From Gemmatimonadetes bacterium T265 (GTDB taxonomy: Bacteria > Gemmatimonadota > Gemmatimonadetes > Gemmatimonadales > Gemmatimonadaceae): 64,000 bases of DNA. Numbering within the stretch: the first letter of the stretch is position 1; every line of letters begins with the position of its first letter. Below the pieces are notes generated by a model. It did no database searches. It was not told where the DNA came from and was given only the letters and a program-made list of their open reading frames with translations. The stretch lies in assembly GCA_019973575.1 (NCBI GenBank), contig BPUI01000001.1:1686342-1750341 (forward strand), read 5' to 3'. Shown piece after piece: positions 36,581 to 45,055 of this stretch. The position numbers and the translations under genes are program-made.

Positions 36581-37508
36581 CGGCGAGTTGCGCCTCCGCG
36601 CGCCGGAAGACCCACGCACCGAGTCCGAACGCGGCGACACCCATGAGCACTGAATAGCCGAGGGCCGGCCACGACGGACGCCCGGTCCCGAGTAGCGTCC
36701 ATCGGAACGCCTCGAACAGGCTCGTCAGTGGATTGAACAGGAAGGCGCGCTGCAGATGTGGCGGCACCGCGGAGATCGCGTACGCCACGGGGCTCGCATA
36801 GAGTAGAAACTGCGTCGCGACGGGAAGCAGGTGCTGTACGTCCCTGTATCGCGCCGCTGCCGTGGCGACCACGAACCCGATACCGAGTGCGAATAATTGC
36901 AGGCTCGCAAACAGAAGCGGCACCGCGACGACCGCCGGATGTAACCGGACGCCGTACCAGACGAGGAGCACCGCGAGGAGCGCACTTCCAACCAGGAAAT
37001 CGAGCGTCGTCGCGAACAGTGTCGAAAGCGGGAGCAAGAGCCGTGGGAAGTAGACCTTCGTTAGCAAGTTCTGATGCTGCACGAGCGACGTGCCCGCCCG
37101 GGTGAGCGTGCTCTGGAACGCGTTCCAGGCCAAGAACCCGACGTACGAAAACAAGAAGTACGGAACGCCGTCGCTCGGCAGCTTGGCCACCATCCCGAAC
37201 ACGACGGAAAGGATGCCGGCAGCGACGAGCGGCTGGAGGACGACCCACGCCACGCCGAGCACCGTCTGCTTATAGCGCAGCCTAACGTCGCGCATCCCGA
37301 GCGCGACGAGTAGGTCGCGCGCTGCCCACACCTCGCGCAGTCCCAGTGCTGCCCGACGCCGGCCGGCGCGGATCGCGACGTGGTGCGCGCGCTCGCGTGA
37401 CGTCCGCACCTCGGGCGAGCGGTCCAGACCCGGTAACTCTGACTCCGACGGGCGAGGCGGGCGCGTCACCGAGTCGAGCGCCCGTGGCGCACCAGAAGCC
37501 GCGGTCAC
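36570..37508 (-). CDS. wzm: Polysaccharide ABC exporter permease (Wzm-like)
   Basis: A 312-residue ABC-2-type membrane protein. The core begins after about 65 soluble residues with LLVALGMRDVRLRYKQTVLGVAW, the conserved cytoplasmic elbow of Wzm/TagG proteins, followed by six hydrophobic segments; RDVQHLLPVATQFLLYASPVAYA and the FNPLTSLFEAFRW loop are family marks. The long N-terminus makes the start uncertain: I took GTG at 37508; GTG at 37607 is possible. About 200 bases separate it from the upstream methyltransferase, one of the few real gaps in the locus. Confidence 0.9.
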   Translation of the reverse strand: MTAASGAPRALDSVTRPPRPSESELPGLDRSPEVRTSRERAHHVAIRAGRRRAALGLREVWAARDLLVALGMRDVRLRYKQTVLGVAWVVLQPLVAAGILSVVFGMVAKLPSDGVPYFLFSYVGFLAWNAFQSTLTRAGTSLVQHQNLLTKVYFPRLLLPLSTLFATTLDFLVGSALLAVLLVWYGVRLHPAVVAVPLLFASLQLFALGIGFVVATAAARYRDVQHLLPVATQFLLYASPVAYAISAVPPHLQRAFLFNPLTSLFEAFRWTLLGTGRPSWPALGYSVLMGVAAFGLGAWVFRRAEAQLADVI

Positions 37509-37621
37509 GCGCCGGCCCGCGCGACGAGGGCAGTCCGGTGTGCGCCAGTCCGCTGATGCCCATTGCCAATCACCAGAATGCTCGAGGATACATGGCCGTG
37601 ATGGCACAAAATCCGATTACC

Positions 37622-37644
37622 GCGACGCGACGGTGCGGCGTCGC
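37622..37644 (-). terminator. Weak hairpin in the gap between methyltransferase and Wzm-like gene
   Basis: Inverted repeat GCGACGC (37622-37628) and GCGTCGC (37638-37644) with a nine-base loop, about 70 bases beyond the methyltransferase stop on the minus strand. A short T run (TTTT) occurs about ten bases further on. This could end or attenuate transcription into the ABC exporter genes, but the stem is short for such G+C-rich DNA. Confidence 0.25.
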
Positions 37645-37713
37645 TGATCCGGCGGTGCGACGCGGCTGTAGACGCGACGCGGCGAGCCCAGTACGTCAGA
37701 ATGACGACGCGCA

Positions 37714-38544
37714 TCACGACGCTGGTTGAGTAGCTGGGCCACGACGGCAGCGCACGACCTGCCGGTACGAGTATTGTCGGAGCGCGGGCACGTTGAAGAC
37801 GAGGCGGTCCAAGCCGCTGCAGACCCGGCTAACGATCTTGCGCCGGTACCTGAACAGTTTCGCATCGATGTAGAAGAAGCAGAGAAACCGTGGGTACTCG
37901 ACCTCGGTCGTTGAGAAGGCACGCCCGAACTCGCGCAGCCTACCGCGCGTAAGCGGGTACTCGTCGTCGGAACTCCATTTCGGGATGCCCCAGCGGCCGC
38001 AGACGTTGTCACGGGCGAACATTAGTAAGCGGTTATTCGCGCAGTTCTCGAGGAATACCGCGCTGCCGTCGGGCGCGAGCACGCGAGCGATCTCTCGCCC
38101 GAACCCCCCTGCATCGGTCATGTGGTGGATGATGTCCTGGCCGTGAACGGCGTCAAAGAAGCCGTCGGGGAACTCGAGCGCCATCGCAGACATCACCGCC
38201 GCGTGGACGCGCTCGCTGAGCCCGTGTAGTGCGGCGCGGCGCTTCGCGACCGCGACACTCCCCGGCGAGATGTCGACCGCCCACACTTCAGCGCCACGGC
38301 TCGCCAAAACCACGGCCCACTCGCCCGTGCCGCAGCCGACGTCGAGCACGCGGCGACCATGAAGATCTCCCAGGAGGGCCAACGCGCGTACCGCGAGCGC
38401 GTCGCCCGTGTTCGGTATACGCCGCAGGTCGTCGTCGCTGACCCGAGCCGCCTGTGCGTCCCAATACGCCGCCTCACGGTCGTCCACCGTCGGCAGGGCC
38501 AACGCAGTCGCACCGTCGCCGGCTTCCGCGAATTGGCCCGTCAT
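37714..38544 (-). CDS. Class I SAM-dependent methyltransferase
   Basis: A 276-residue protein with a Methyltransf_11/25 core: VLDVGCGTGEWAVVL, VWAVDISPGSVAVA, FDAVHGQDIIHHM and IARVLAPDGSAVFLEN. The C-terminal 80 residues (RYRRKIVSRVCSGLDRLV) are typical of sugar or lipid methyltransferases in polysaccharide loci. ATG at 38544 overlaps the stop of the initiating transferase gene (ATGA). Acceptor unknown. Confidence 0.87.
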   Translation of the reverse strand: MTGQFAEAGDGATALALPTVDDREAAYWDAQAARVSDDDLRRIPNTGDALAVRALALLGDLHGRRVLDVGCGTGEWAVVLASRGAEVWAVDISPGSVAVAKRRAALHGLSERVHAAVMSAMALEFPDGFFDAVHGQDIIHHMTDAGGFGREIARVLAPDGSAVFLENCANNRLLMFARDNVCGRWGIPKWSSDDEYPLTRGRLREFGRAFSTTEVEYPRFLCFFYIDAKLFRYRRKIVSRVCSGLDRLVFNVPALRQYSYRQVVRCRRGPATQPAS

Positions 38545-40097
38545 AGCGCCCCCGCCCGCCCGAACACCGCCGGCACCGTGCGCGCCAGGATCCCAACGTC
38601 CCGCCACAAGGTCCACCCCCGCATGTACTCCGTCTCTAGCCGCACGACCTCGTCGAAGTCCGTGATCGCGTTCCGCCCCGCCACCTGCCACGGCCCCGTT
38701 ACCCCCGGTTTCATGTCGAACCGCACATAATCATGGTCGTCGTACACCGCGAGTTCCGTGAACATCGGCGGCCGCGGCCCGACGAGCGACATGTCGCCCC
38801 GCACCACGTTCCACAGCTGCGGCAGCTCGTCCAGGCTCGTCGCCCGCAGCACGCGCCCGAGCGGCGTGACGCGCGGGTCGTTCTTCACCTTGAACAGCCG
38901 CCCGTCGCCGTAGATGTTCTGCGCGTCCAGCGCCGCGCGCCGGGCGTCGGCGTCGGCGACCATGCTGCGGAACTTGTACATCTTGAACGGCCGGCCGCCC
39001 TCCCCCACGCGCACCTGCCGGTAGACCGCCGGCCCGCGCGACGTCGCGCGCACGAGCGCCGCGAGCGCGAGCAGCGCCGGCGAGAGCGCGACGAGGCCGG
39101 CCGTCGCCAGCGCGAGGTCGAACGCCCGCTTCGCGGCGAGCTGGCCGCCGCGGAGCGTCGGGCGCGTGAGCTGGACGACCGGCAGGCCGCCGATCGTCGC
39201 GTGCGCCGCCTGCAGCCCGGCCGTGCCCGACAGCCGCCGCATCGCGAGCACGCGGCACCCCGCGGAGTCGGCCAGACCGACCACGTCGCCCATCGTCCCC
39301 ACGCCGATGTCGCCGCACAAGAGCACCGCGTCGACGCGCTGCGCGAAAAGAATCCGCACGAGATCCGGGACTCCGCCGGCCGCGTCGGCGTCGGGCTCGG
39401 CGTCCGTGTGCACGTAGCCGACGATCGTGCAGGCGCGCTCCTGGTCCACGTGCCCCCGCAGCGCGCGGCGGCAGTCTTCGGCCGGGCCGACGGCAAGGAC
39501 GCGCACGGTGGACACGGGCATCGCGCGCAACCACCCGACGCACCGATCGACCAGCAGCCGTTCGACGAGCAGGACGGCACTCACCGCACACGCGCAGAGG
39601 ACGAAGCTGAGCGCGCTGTAGATCGAGAACGCGCTCGCCGCGCCGTGCAGCGTCACGCTCGCCCAGAACCGGTCCCAGGAGATCAGTGCGACCCCGAGCG
39701 CGGTGCCGACCACCACGGCGCGCCCGCTCTTCCGCCCCTTACCGCCCGTGTAGGCGCCGACGGCCCACAGCCCGAGCACGAGCGCGGCCGTGAACTCGTA
39801 CGGGTAGAGCGACCCCTTGGGCAGCAGCAGCCGCGCGACTTCCTGGATCCCCGTGCCGAGGAGTCCCCCCTCGCGCAGCTCGCCGAGCGCGAAGCGGAGC
39901 GCCGCGAGCGCGGCGAGGTCGGCCGCGAGCAGTCCCGCGCGGCGCGCCGCCGCGCGCAGCATGTGCTTGCGCATCGCGGCCCGCGCCCGCATCTGGAGCA
40001 GGACCGGGTACGGTAGCGTCGGCGTCCGGGCCCCCGCGCCTTGCGGGAACACACGGGCGTCGGCGGCGCGCGGCAGCGCGGGCGCAAGACTGCTCAT
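38541..40097 (-). CDS. Initiating sugar-phosphate transferase (WbaP/CpsE-type, five-helix)
   Basis: A 518-residue polyprenyl-phosphate glycosylphosphotransferase. The N-terminal half has about four hydrophobic segments, then a CoA-binding-like cytosolic domain (VRVLAVGPAEDCRRAL). The catalytic C-terminus starts with KRAFDLALATAGLVALSP (reentrant helix), then KMYKFRSM, DELPQLWNVVRGDMSLVGPRP and KPGVTGPWQVAGRNAI. It attaches the first sugar phosphate to undecaprenyl phosphate in the inner membrane and so begins repeat-unit synthesis. A shorter, second enzyme of this class is at 54150-54905. Confidence 0.93.
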   Translation of the reverse strand: MSSLAPALPRAADARVFPQGAGARTPTLPYPVLLQMRARAAMRKHMLRAAARRAGLLAADLAALAALRFALGELREGGLLGTGIQEVARLLLPKGSLYPYEFTAALVLGLWAVGAYTGGKGRKSGRAVVVGTALGVALISWDRFWASVTLHGAASAFSIYSALSFVLCACAVSAVLLVERLLVDRCVGWLRAMPVSTVRVLAVGPAEDCRRALRGHVDQERACTIVGYVHTDAEPDADAAGGVPDLVRILFAQRVDAVLLCGDIGVGTMGDVVGLADSAGCRVLAMRRLSGTAGLQAAHATIGGLPVVQLTRPTLRGGQLAAKRAFDLALATAGLVALSPALLALAALVRATSRGPAVYRQVRVGEGGRPFKMYKFRSMVADADARRAALDAQNIYGDGRLFKVKNDPRVTPLGRVLRATSLDELPQLWNVVRGDMSLVGPRPPMFTELAVYDDHDYVRFDMKPGVTGPWQVAGRNAITDFDEVVRLETEYMRGWTLWRDVGILARTVPAVFGRAGAL

Positions 40098-40227
40098 CGC
40101 AAGCGGGGGTGTGGGGCGGGAGCACGGCGGCCGGAGGAACCGGCGCGGCGCGCGGGACGGGCGGCGGGCGGGCGCCCCGCCGGGCGTGACGCGGCCCGGA
40201 GCGGCGCCGCGTTAGGAGGCAGTCGCG

Positions 40228-42723
40228 TTAGGCAGCCGCTGGCGAGGTCGTCGAGTAGTAGGTGTAGTAGTTGTAGTAGTACGGGCTGTACTGCGGCACG
40301 ACGTTGTCGGGGTCGTTGAGCGCGACGCCGAGCAGGCGCGCGCCCACCGTGGCGAGCTGGCCTGCCGCGGCCTGCGCCTCGTCGCGCGCCGTCGTCCCGG
40401 CGCGCACGACGAGCAGCACGCCGTCGGCGTTCGTGCCGAGGATCGCCGCGTCGGCCACCGCGAGCACCGGCGGCGTGTCGAGGATGACGAGGTCGTACCG
40501 GTCGGAGAGCGCCTGCAGGAGCTCGCCCATCTGCGGGCTGCTGAGCAGCTGCGAGGGGCTGCTCAGGACGTGGGCGGAGAGCAGGAGCGACAGATTCGGC
40601 ACGCCGGCCGCGGGCAGCACCGCGGCATCGATCGAGGCGTGGCCGAGCAGGACGTCGCCCAGCCCGACCTCGGGGCGCACGTCGAACGCGTAGTGCAGGC
40701 TCGGGCGGCGGAGGTCGCAGTCGACGAGCAGCACCCGCTGGCCGTGCGCGGCGAAGCACGCGGCGATGTTGGCGGCGATCGTCGTCTTGCCGTCGCGCGG
40801 GGCCGGGCTCGTGATCACGAGCCGGCGCAGCTGCTCGGACGGGCGCGAGAACCGCAGATTGGTGCGGAGCGTGACGTACGCTTCGGCCTCGGGCGAGCCC
40901 GAAGTCGCGGTCGTGGCGACGAGCGCGTACTTGCGCGCCCGGCGCGTGCGGCGCCGCGCGGCCTTCGCGAACGCGCGCGCGGCCGCCCGCGGGTCGGCGG
41001 GGCCCTGGTCCGGACGGCTGTCCCGGGCACGGTTCCGGCGGACCGCCGCGACCGCGGCGGTCATGTCGGCGGACGGGACGACGGTGAGGAGCGGCGCGTG
41101 CAGCAGCCGCTCGACGTCCTCACGGCGGTAAATCGAGGTGTCGAGGCCCTCGCGCGCGTACGCGCCGCCGACGCCGAGCACGAGGCCGACGAGCAGGCCG
41201 ACGAACAGCTTGGGCAGCGGACCGCTGCCCACGGGACGCGTGGGCAGGACGGCGAGGTCGACGACCTCGACCTGCCCGACGTCGACCGCTTCCGCGATCT
41301 TCGCGCGCTGGTACTCCTCGCGGAGCTGGTCGCCCATCTTGCGCAGCGCGTCCGTCTGCGTCGACAGGCGCACCTCTTCCGCCTCGGTCTGCGGTAGTTG
41401 ACTCAACGCCGCCGCGCTGCGCGCCCGGTTGCTGTCGAGCACCGAGATCTTGGCCGTGAGCGACGAGACGTGGCTGCGCACCGCGCTCACCAGGCTCGCC
41501 CGCGTGCCGGCGATGAGCGAGTCGAGCCGCACCACGTCCGGGTGCGTCGCCGCCGAGGCCCACGGGCCGGTGGTCAGCGAGTCGCGCATCGTCTGGTACT
41601 GGGCAAGCTGCGTGTAGAGCGGGGTCACCACCGGGTCCCCGGCGATGCCCGGCGCCGACACGAGGGCCCGCACGCCGGCGTCCACCGCGGCCCCACGTGA
41701 GGCGTGCTCGAGTCGCGCGAGCAGGTCTTGCGACACACTGCGATCGGCCGCGAGCGCGTTGCGTTGGTCGCCGGCCTCCATGAGCCCGTGCTGCTCGGCG
41801 GTGTACTTGTCCTTCGTCCCGAACGTCTGCGCGCTGCTGCGGAACGAGGCGAGCGCACCCTCGGCGCTCGCGAGTGTCGCCTCGTTCTGCCGCAGCTGGC
41901 CTTCGACGAACTCGCGGCGCCGACGCGAATCCTGCACCGCGCTCTCCGTGCTCGCGGTCCGGAACGCTTCGATCGCCGCGTTGACGGCGCGCTGCGCCGT
42001 GTACGGGTCGTCCGCGGTATACTCGACGTCGATGACGTCCGACTCCGGGCGCGGCGTCGCCCGCAGGCCGCCGACGATCTGGGTGATGACCTGCTCGCGA
42101 GGCGCGACGTACACCGCCCCGCCGTGCTTCTCCGCGTCGGTGCCGGGCGAACCGGTGACGACGAAGCGCACGTCTGGGTAGTCGACCGGTACGCCGTACG
42201 CGGCCTGCCGCGTGCCGCGGTGCCCGCGCACCGTGACGCCGGCGGGGCCGAACCGCACCGCGAGCGTCTCCGCCGCCGCCCGCGGCGAGACGGTGACGCT
42301 GTCGAGGACGGCCGGCGAGAAGCCGAGCGGTCGGAGAAGCAGGACCGGTACTTGAGAGACGACTGCGGCCGCCACGGTGCGGCTCGTGAGCACCTGGATC
42401 TGCGTCTTGATCGGGTCGCCGTACGTGGTCGCCGACGCCTGACGGTCGTCGTTGGCCAGCCGCCCGGCGAGCGCCTCCCGCGAATTCGTGAGGCGGATCG
42501 CGGCCGTGGCCCGGTACACGTGAGGAGCCGAGAGCGCCCAATACGCCGAGGCGGCGGTGACGGCGGCCGTGACGATGACGATGAGCCACCGTCGCCGCGT
42601 GAGGAGCGCGACGAGTTCGCGCAGCTGGACGGACTCGGTCGACGACGGCTCGCCGGCCGGGAAGGCGGGCGTCTCCGGGACGGGTGTGTAGTTGTTAGGC
42701 CGCTGCTGCGTGATGGTCGACAT
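40228..42723 (-). CDS. Polysaccharide co-polymerase / bacterial tyrosine kinase (Wzc-like)
   Basis: An 831-residue protein. Wzz domain with first membrane helix at about 46-64, long periplasmic coiled-coil region (about 260-480, Ala/Gln/Glu-rich), second helix at about 505-525, then the BY-kinase: Walker A in SPAPRDGKTTIAA at 639-651, Walker A' LLVDCDLRRP, Walker B LVILDTPP at 745-752. The C-terminal tail has eight tyrosines in residues 812-823, the usual autophosphorylation cluster. It controls chain length and export together with the Wza-like protein. No partner phosphatase (Wzb) is seen in the window. About 130 bases of G+C-rich DNA separate it from the initiating transferase gene. Confidence 0.95.
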   Translation of the reverse strand: MSTITQQRPNNYTPVPETPAFPAGEPSSTESVQLRELVALLTRRRWLIVIVTAAVTAASAYWALSAPHVYRATAAIRLTNSREALAGRLANDDRQASATTYGDPIKTQIQVLTSRTVAAAVVSQVPVLLLRPLGFSPAVLDSVTVSPRAAAETLAVRFGPAGVTVRGHRGTRQAAYGVPVDYPDVRFVVTGSPGTDAEKHGGAVYVAPREQVITQIVGGLRATPRPESDVIDVEYTADDPYTAQRAVNAAIEAFRTASTESAVQDSRRRREFVEGQLRQNEATLASAEGALASFRSSAQTFGTKDKYTAEQHGLMEAGDQRNALAADRSVSQDLLARLEHASRGAAVDAGVRALVSAPGIAGDPVVTPLYTQLAQYQTMRDSLTTGPWASAATHPDVVRLDSLIAGTRASLVSAVRSHVSSLTAKISVLDSNRARSAAALSQLPQTEAEEVRLSTQTDALRKMGDQLREEYQRAKIAEAVDVGQVEVVDLAVLPTRPVGSGPLPKLFVGLLVGLVLGVGGAYAREGLDTSIYRREDVERLLHAPLLTVVPSADMTAAVAAVRRNRARDSRPDQGPADPRAAARAFAKAARRRTRRARKYALVATTATSGSPEAEAYVTLRTNLRFSRPSEQLRRLVITSPAPRDGKTTIAANIAACFAAHGQRVLLVDCDLRRPSLHYAFDVRPEVGLGDVLLGHASIDAAVLPAAGVPNLSLLLSAHVLSSPSQLLSSPQMGELLQALSDRYDLVILDTPPVLAVADAAILGTNADGVLLVVRAGTTARDEAQAAAGQLATVGARLLGVALNDPDNVVPQYSPYYYNYYTYYSTTSPAAA

Positions 42724-42770
42724 GCTGCATTCGGACGGCGGGAAGGACGCGGTCGCGGGACGGGTGGCCG

Positions 42771-43439
42771 CTATCGCCTGATGATGAGCACGGTGATCGA
42801 CGCGATGGCTGCTCCCAGGCTCGCGAGCGGGGCGATGGTGTCGCGCAGGACGTCGCGTTGCCGGCCGACGAAGATCCGGTCGCCCGACTGCACGGGCATC
42901 CGCACGGCCGCGCCGTCGGCGCTCGTGAGGTCGAGCAGGTACGTGCGACCGCCGCGAAGGAGACTCACGCGGTCGAGTCGCCCGCGGTCGTCCGGACCGC
43001 CGGCCAGGGCGACGGCCTGCGCGATGTTCGTCTCGGGGGCGAGGCGGTACAGATTCGGCGTCCGCACGTCGCCGCCGACCGCGACCTGGAAGAGCGGGTC
43101 GAGCGAGATTTGTGGGGCGGCCTCGTAGCGAAGGAGGTACGTGCGGACGCGCTCCTGCGCCGCCGCGACCGGCAGCCCCGCCACCTTGACGTCCTGGTAC
43201 AGCGGGTGCTTGAGCGAACTGTCGGCGGCGACGAGGAACTCGCCGCTGAGCTCCGCCTTACGCCAGACGGTGACCCGGACATAGTCGCCTGGCGCGATTA
43301 ACACACCACGCGACGAGTCCGTCGCCGGCGAGTGCACGGCGGCCCCGGCGGGCGGGGCGATCGGACTCGCGGCGGGTTGGGCGAGTGCGGCCCCCGGCAC
43401 TCCGAACAGTGCTAGGGCGCGGATGACGAGCGATCGCAC
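42771..43439 (-). CDS. Polysaccharide export outer-membrane protein (Wza-like, SLBB)
   Basis: A 222-residue protein from GTG at 43439, immediately followed by a signal peptide (RSLVIRALALFGVPGAALAQ). The poly_export domain has IAPGDYVRVTVWRKAELSGEF, DSSLKHPLYQDVKV and RVRTYLLRYEA; the SLBB part has VAVGGDVRTPNLYRL, TNIAQAVALAGGPDDRG and VQSGDRIFVG. A C-terminal hydrophobic stretch (LASLGAAIASITVLIIR) could anchor it. An ATG at 43568 in the same frame would add 43 Arg-rich residues before the signal peptide and is less likely. It is the first gene of the large minus-strand polysaccharide operon. Confidence 0.88.
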   Translation of the reverse strand: MRSLVIRALALFGVPGAALAQPAASPIAPPAGAAVHSPATDSSRGVLIAPGDYVRVTVWRKAELSGEFLVAADSSLKHPLYQDVKVAGLPVAAAQERVRTYLLRYEAAPQISLDPLFQVAVGGDVRTPNLYRLAPETNIAQAVALAGGPDDRGRLDRVSLLRGGRTYLLDLTSADGAAVRMPVQSGDRIFVGRQRDVLRDTIAPLASLGAAIASITVLIIRR

Positions 43440-43576
43440 GTGGCGGGCGAGGCGGGGACGGCGGGAGCGTGACCGGTGGGCGGTCGCGCGGAGCAATGCG
43501 GGGAGACGGCCCGGTGACGTGGCGTCAACGACCGTCGGCCGCTCTGACCGGGAGCGACATTGCTGCATGTACACTG

Positions 43577-43602
43577 CACAAGCAGTTGTTTGCCTGCTTG
43601 TG
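43577..43602. promoter_or_regulatory. Perfect inverted repeat upstream of the Wza-like gene
   Basis: CACAAGCAG (43577-43585) and CTGCTTGTG (43594-43602), nine-base arms and an eight-base spacer, in an otherwise A+T-richer intergenic stretch. It is placed about 140 bases before the chosen start and downstream of the TTGACA at 43638-43643, so it could be an operator or a 5' leader hairpin of the polysaccharide operon. Confidence 0.5.
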
Positions 43603-43967
43603 ATGGCAAACACCAGTCTGTGGCTCCTGTGATGCTCTGTCAAGGTGACGTCTGCGTCACGTTTCTGCTGCATCACGGGCAATCGCGCGTGCACGGGGTT
43701 CGGCACATAACCGATCCAAAGCACTGACGCGTGTTCTGCGCTGCACAGGTGCTCGGTCTCCGCGGGCGTGCCGGCTGGTCAGGACGGCGCGTGTTAGGTC
43801 GCGGTAGGCGGACGCCGCGTGACAGGATTGCGCGGTCTTGTCATTCGCGGCCGCGTGCCGTATCGTGGCGCATGGGGCATGCTGCAGCCGCGACCTGCTC
43901 CGGCCGAGTGCACACGTCGCGCGGTGCGCCGTCGCCCGTCGCGTCGCCACTCACGCTGTCGGAGCGG
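43603..43967. other. Intergenic region between Wza-like gene and MauE-thioredoxin gene
   Basis: No gene found. Apart from the elements listed at 43577-43660 and the hairpin at 43961-43977, I see only short open frames without similarity. Transcription of the MauE gene probably ends at its left edge and that of the polysaccharide operon begins at its right-hand part. Confidence 0.45.
43638..43660 (-). promoter_or_regulatory. Candidate promoter -35 box with adjacent inverted repeat
   Basis: On the minus strand a consensus TTGACA lies at 43643-43638, with no good -10 box at 17 bases (CAGACT). Just upstream is GTGACG-TCTG-CGTCAC (43645-43660), a six-base-arm inverted repeat. The two elements fit a regulated promoter for the wza-wzc operon, but the weak -10 leaves this tentative. 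Confidence 0.35.
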
Positions 43968-43977
43968 TTACCGCTCC
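43961..43977 (-). terminator. Hairpin whose loop is the stop codon of the MauE-thioredoxin gene
   Basis: GGAGCGG (43961-43967) and CCGCTCC (43971-43977) form perfect seven-base arms around a three-base loop, and the loop is exactly the TAA stop (minus strand). No T tract follows, so it may protect the 3' end or slow translation rather than act as an intrinsic terminator. Confidence 0.35.
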
Positions 43978-44978
43978 GCCGATGTCTCGAGCGCGGCACG
44001 TGCGTCCTCACGTGCATCGTGTTGCACGTTCGGAAAGAACGCCCGGTTGAAGCGCGTCAGGAATTCGGGCGCGATGTTCCCCACCCACTTCGACGTGATG
44101 ACGCCGTGCTCGATCAGCACCGTGGTCGGGACCGCCGATACCAGGCGGTCCAGCCGGGACCGTCGGAGGGAGACGACGGGGAAGCGGATCCCATGCTCCG
44201 CGACAAATCCCTGCCGGGCCTCCGCCGGGGCGCCCACGACGCCGACGACGTCCGGGAGCTCGGGAGACCCGTGAACCACGTTCAGGACGCGCACCCATTG
44301 ATGGCAGAACGGGCAGTCGGTGCCGAGATACGCGACCAACCGTTCCTGGGGCTCCGAGGACACGGCTCCAGCGGCCCACGCCGCACGCCACCGCCGTCCG
44401 GGCTTGAGCGGGTTCAGGTCGATCAGCGGCCGGCCGTTCGCGCTCTCGTGATGCTGTGCGACACCGGTGAGCACCCCTGTGACTACAGCGAGTCCGACCA
44501 CGAGGCACACCTTCCAGAAGGAGCCCGGCTCGCGAGCGCCGGCCGTCCAGGCCAGCAGCAGAAGCGTAGCGTAGAGCGCGTTCAACCCGACGCTCTGGGC
44601 GACCGACGGCGTGAAGTACCCACCGTAGCAGCCGCAGTCCGTGACTCGTCCGCTCCGCACGCTCCAGAAGCTGGCAGCGCCGAGGAGCAGGACGCCGACG
44701 GCGGTGACCGGCAGGGTAGGTCCGGGTGTCAGCCCGACGAGCAGCGCGACGCCGAGGCCCGTCTCGACGGCCGCCACGGCGACGACCGTGGCCGCGAGGA
44801 GGCGGGCCGGGATCCAGCCGAGTCGCGAAAGGTGCGCCTGGAAGTTCAGTGGTGCGAGGGCTTTGACCGCGCCGGCATAGACGAACACCGCCCCGACGAA
44901 CGCCGGGCCGAGGCGGGCCGCCATCGTCAGCTTCAATAGAGCCGGCGCGATGGCCGACGTAGCAGTGATGACGCTCAT
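43968..44978 (-). CDS. MauE/DoxX-type membrane protein fused to a thioredoxin-like domain
   Basis: A 336-residue protein. Residues 1-175 form a MauE-like bundle of four to five membrane helices with the family's cysteine motif DCGCYGG at 114-120; residues 205-320 form a thioredoxin-like domain with active-site CPFC at 222-225 and a cis-Pro region (SAVPTTVLIE). MauE is needed for the disulfide-rich subunit of methylamine dehydrogenase in methylotrophs, so a role in disulfide formation or reduction outside the cytoplasm is plausible. It is divergent from the nucleotidyltransferase-kinase-PqqD genes with only 77 bases between, and the product of that cluster is cysteine-rich, so the two are probably linked. 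Start ATG at 44978. Confidence 0.83.
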   Translation of the reverse strand: MSVITATSAIAPALLKLTMAARLGPAFVGAVFVYAGAVKALAPLNFQAHLSRLGWIPARLLAATVVAVAAVETGLGVALLVGLTPGPTLPVTAVGVLLLGAASFWSVRSGRVTDCGCYGGYFTPSVAQSVGLNALYATLLLLAWTAGAREPGSFWKVCLVVGLAVVTGVLTGVAQHHESANGRPLIDLNPLKPGRRWRAAWAAGAVSSEPQERLVAYLGTDCPFCHQWVRVLNVVHGSPELPDVVGVVGAPAEARQGFVAEHGIRFPVVSLRRSRLDRLVSAVPTTVLIEHGVITSKWVGNIAPEFLTRFNRAFFPNVQHDAREDARAALETSAER

Positions 44979-45055
44979 GGGGTCACAAGGCCGGCGTGCG
45001 GAGTCGAAATGCAGAAGCGATGCGGAACCTACATGCCGACCAACGCGCCCGTAGC

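Noticed and set aside
38733-40016. Plus-strand frame of 427 codons
   Set aside because: Antisense shadow of the initiating sugar transferase gene, Arg/His/Glu-rich with no domain.
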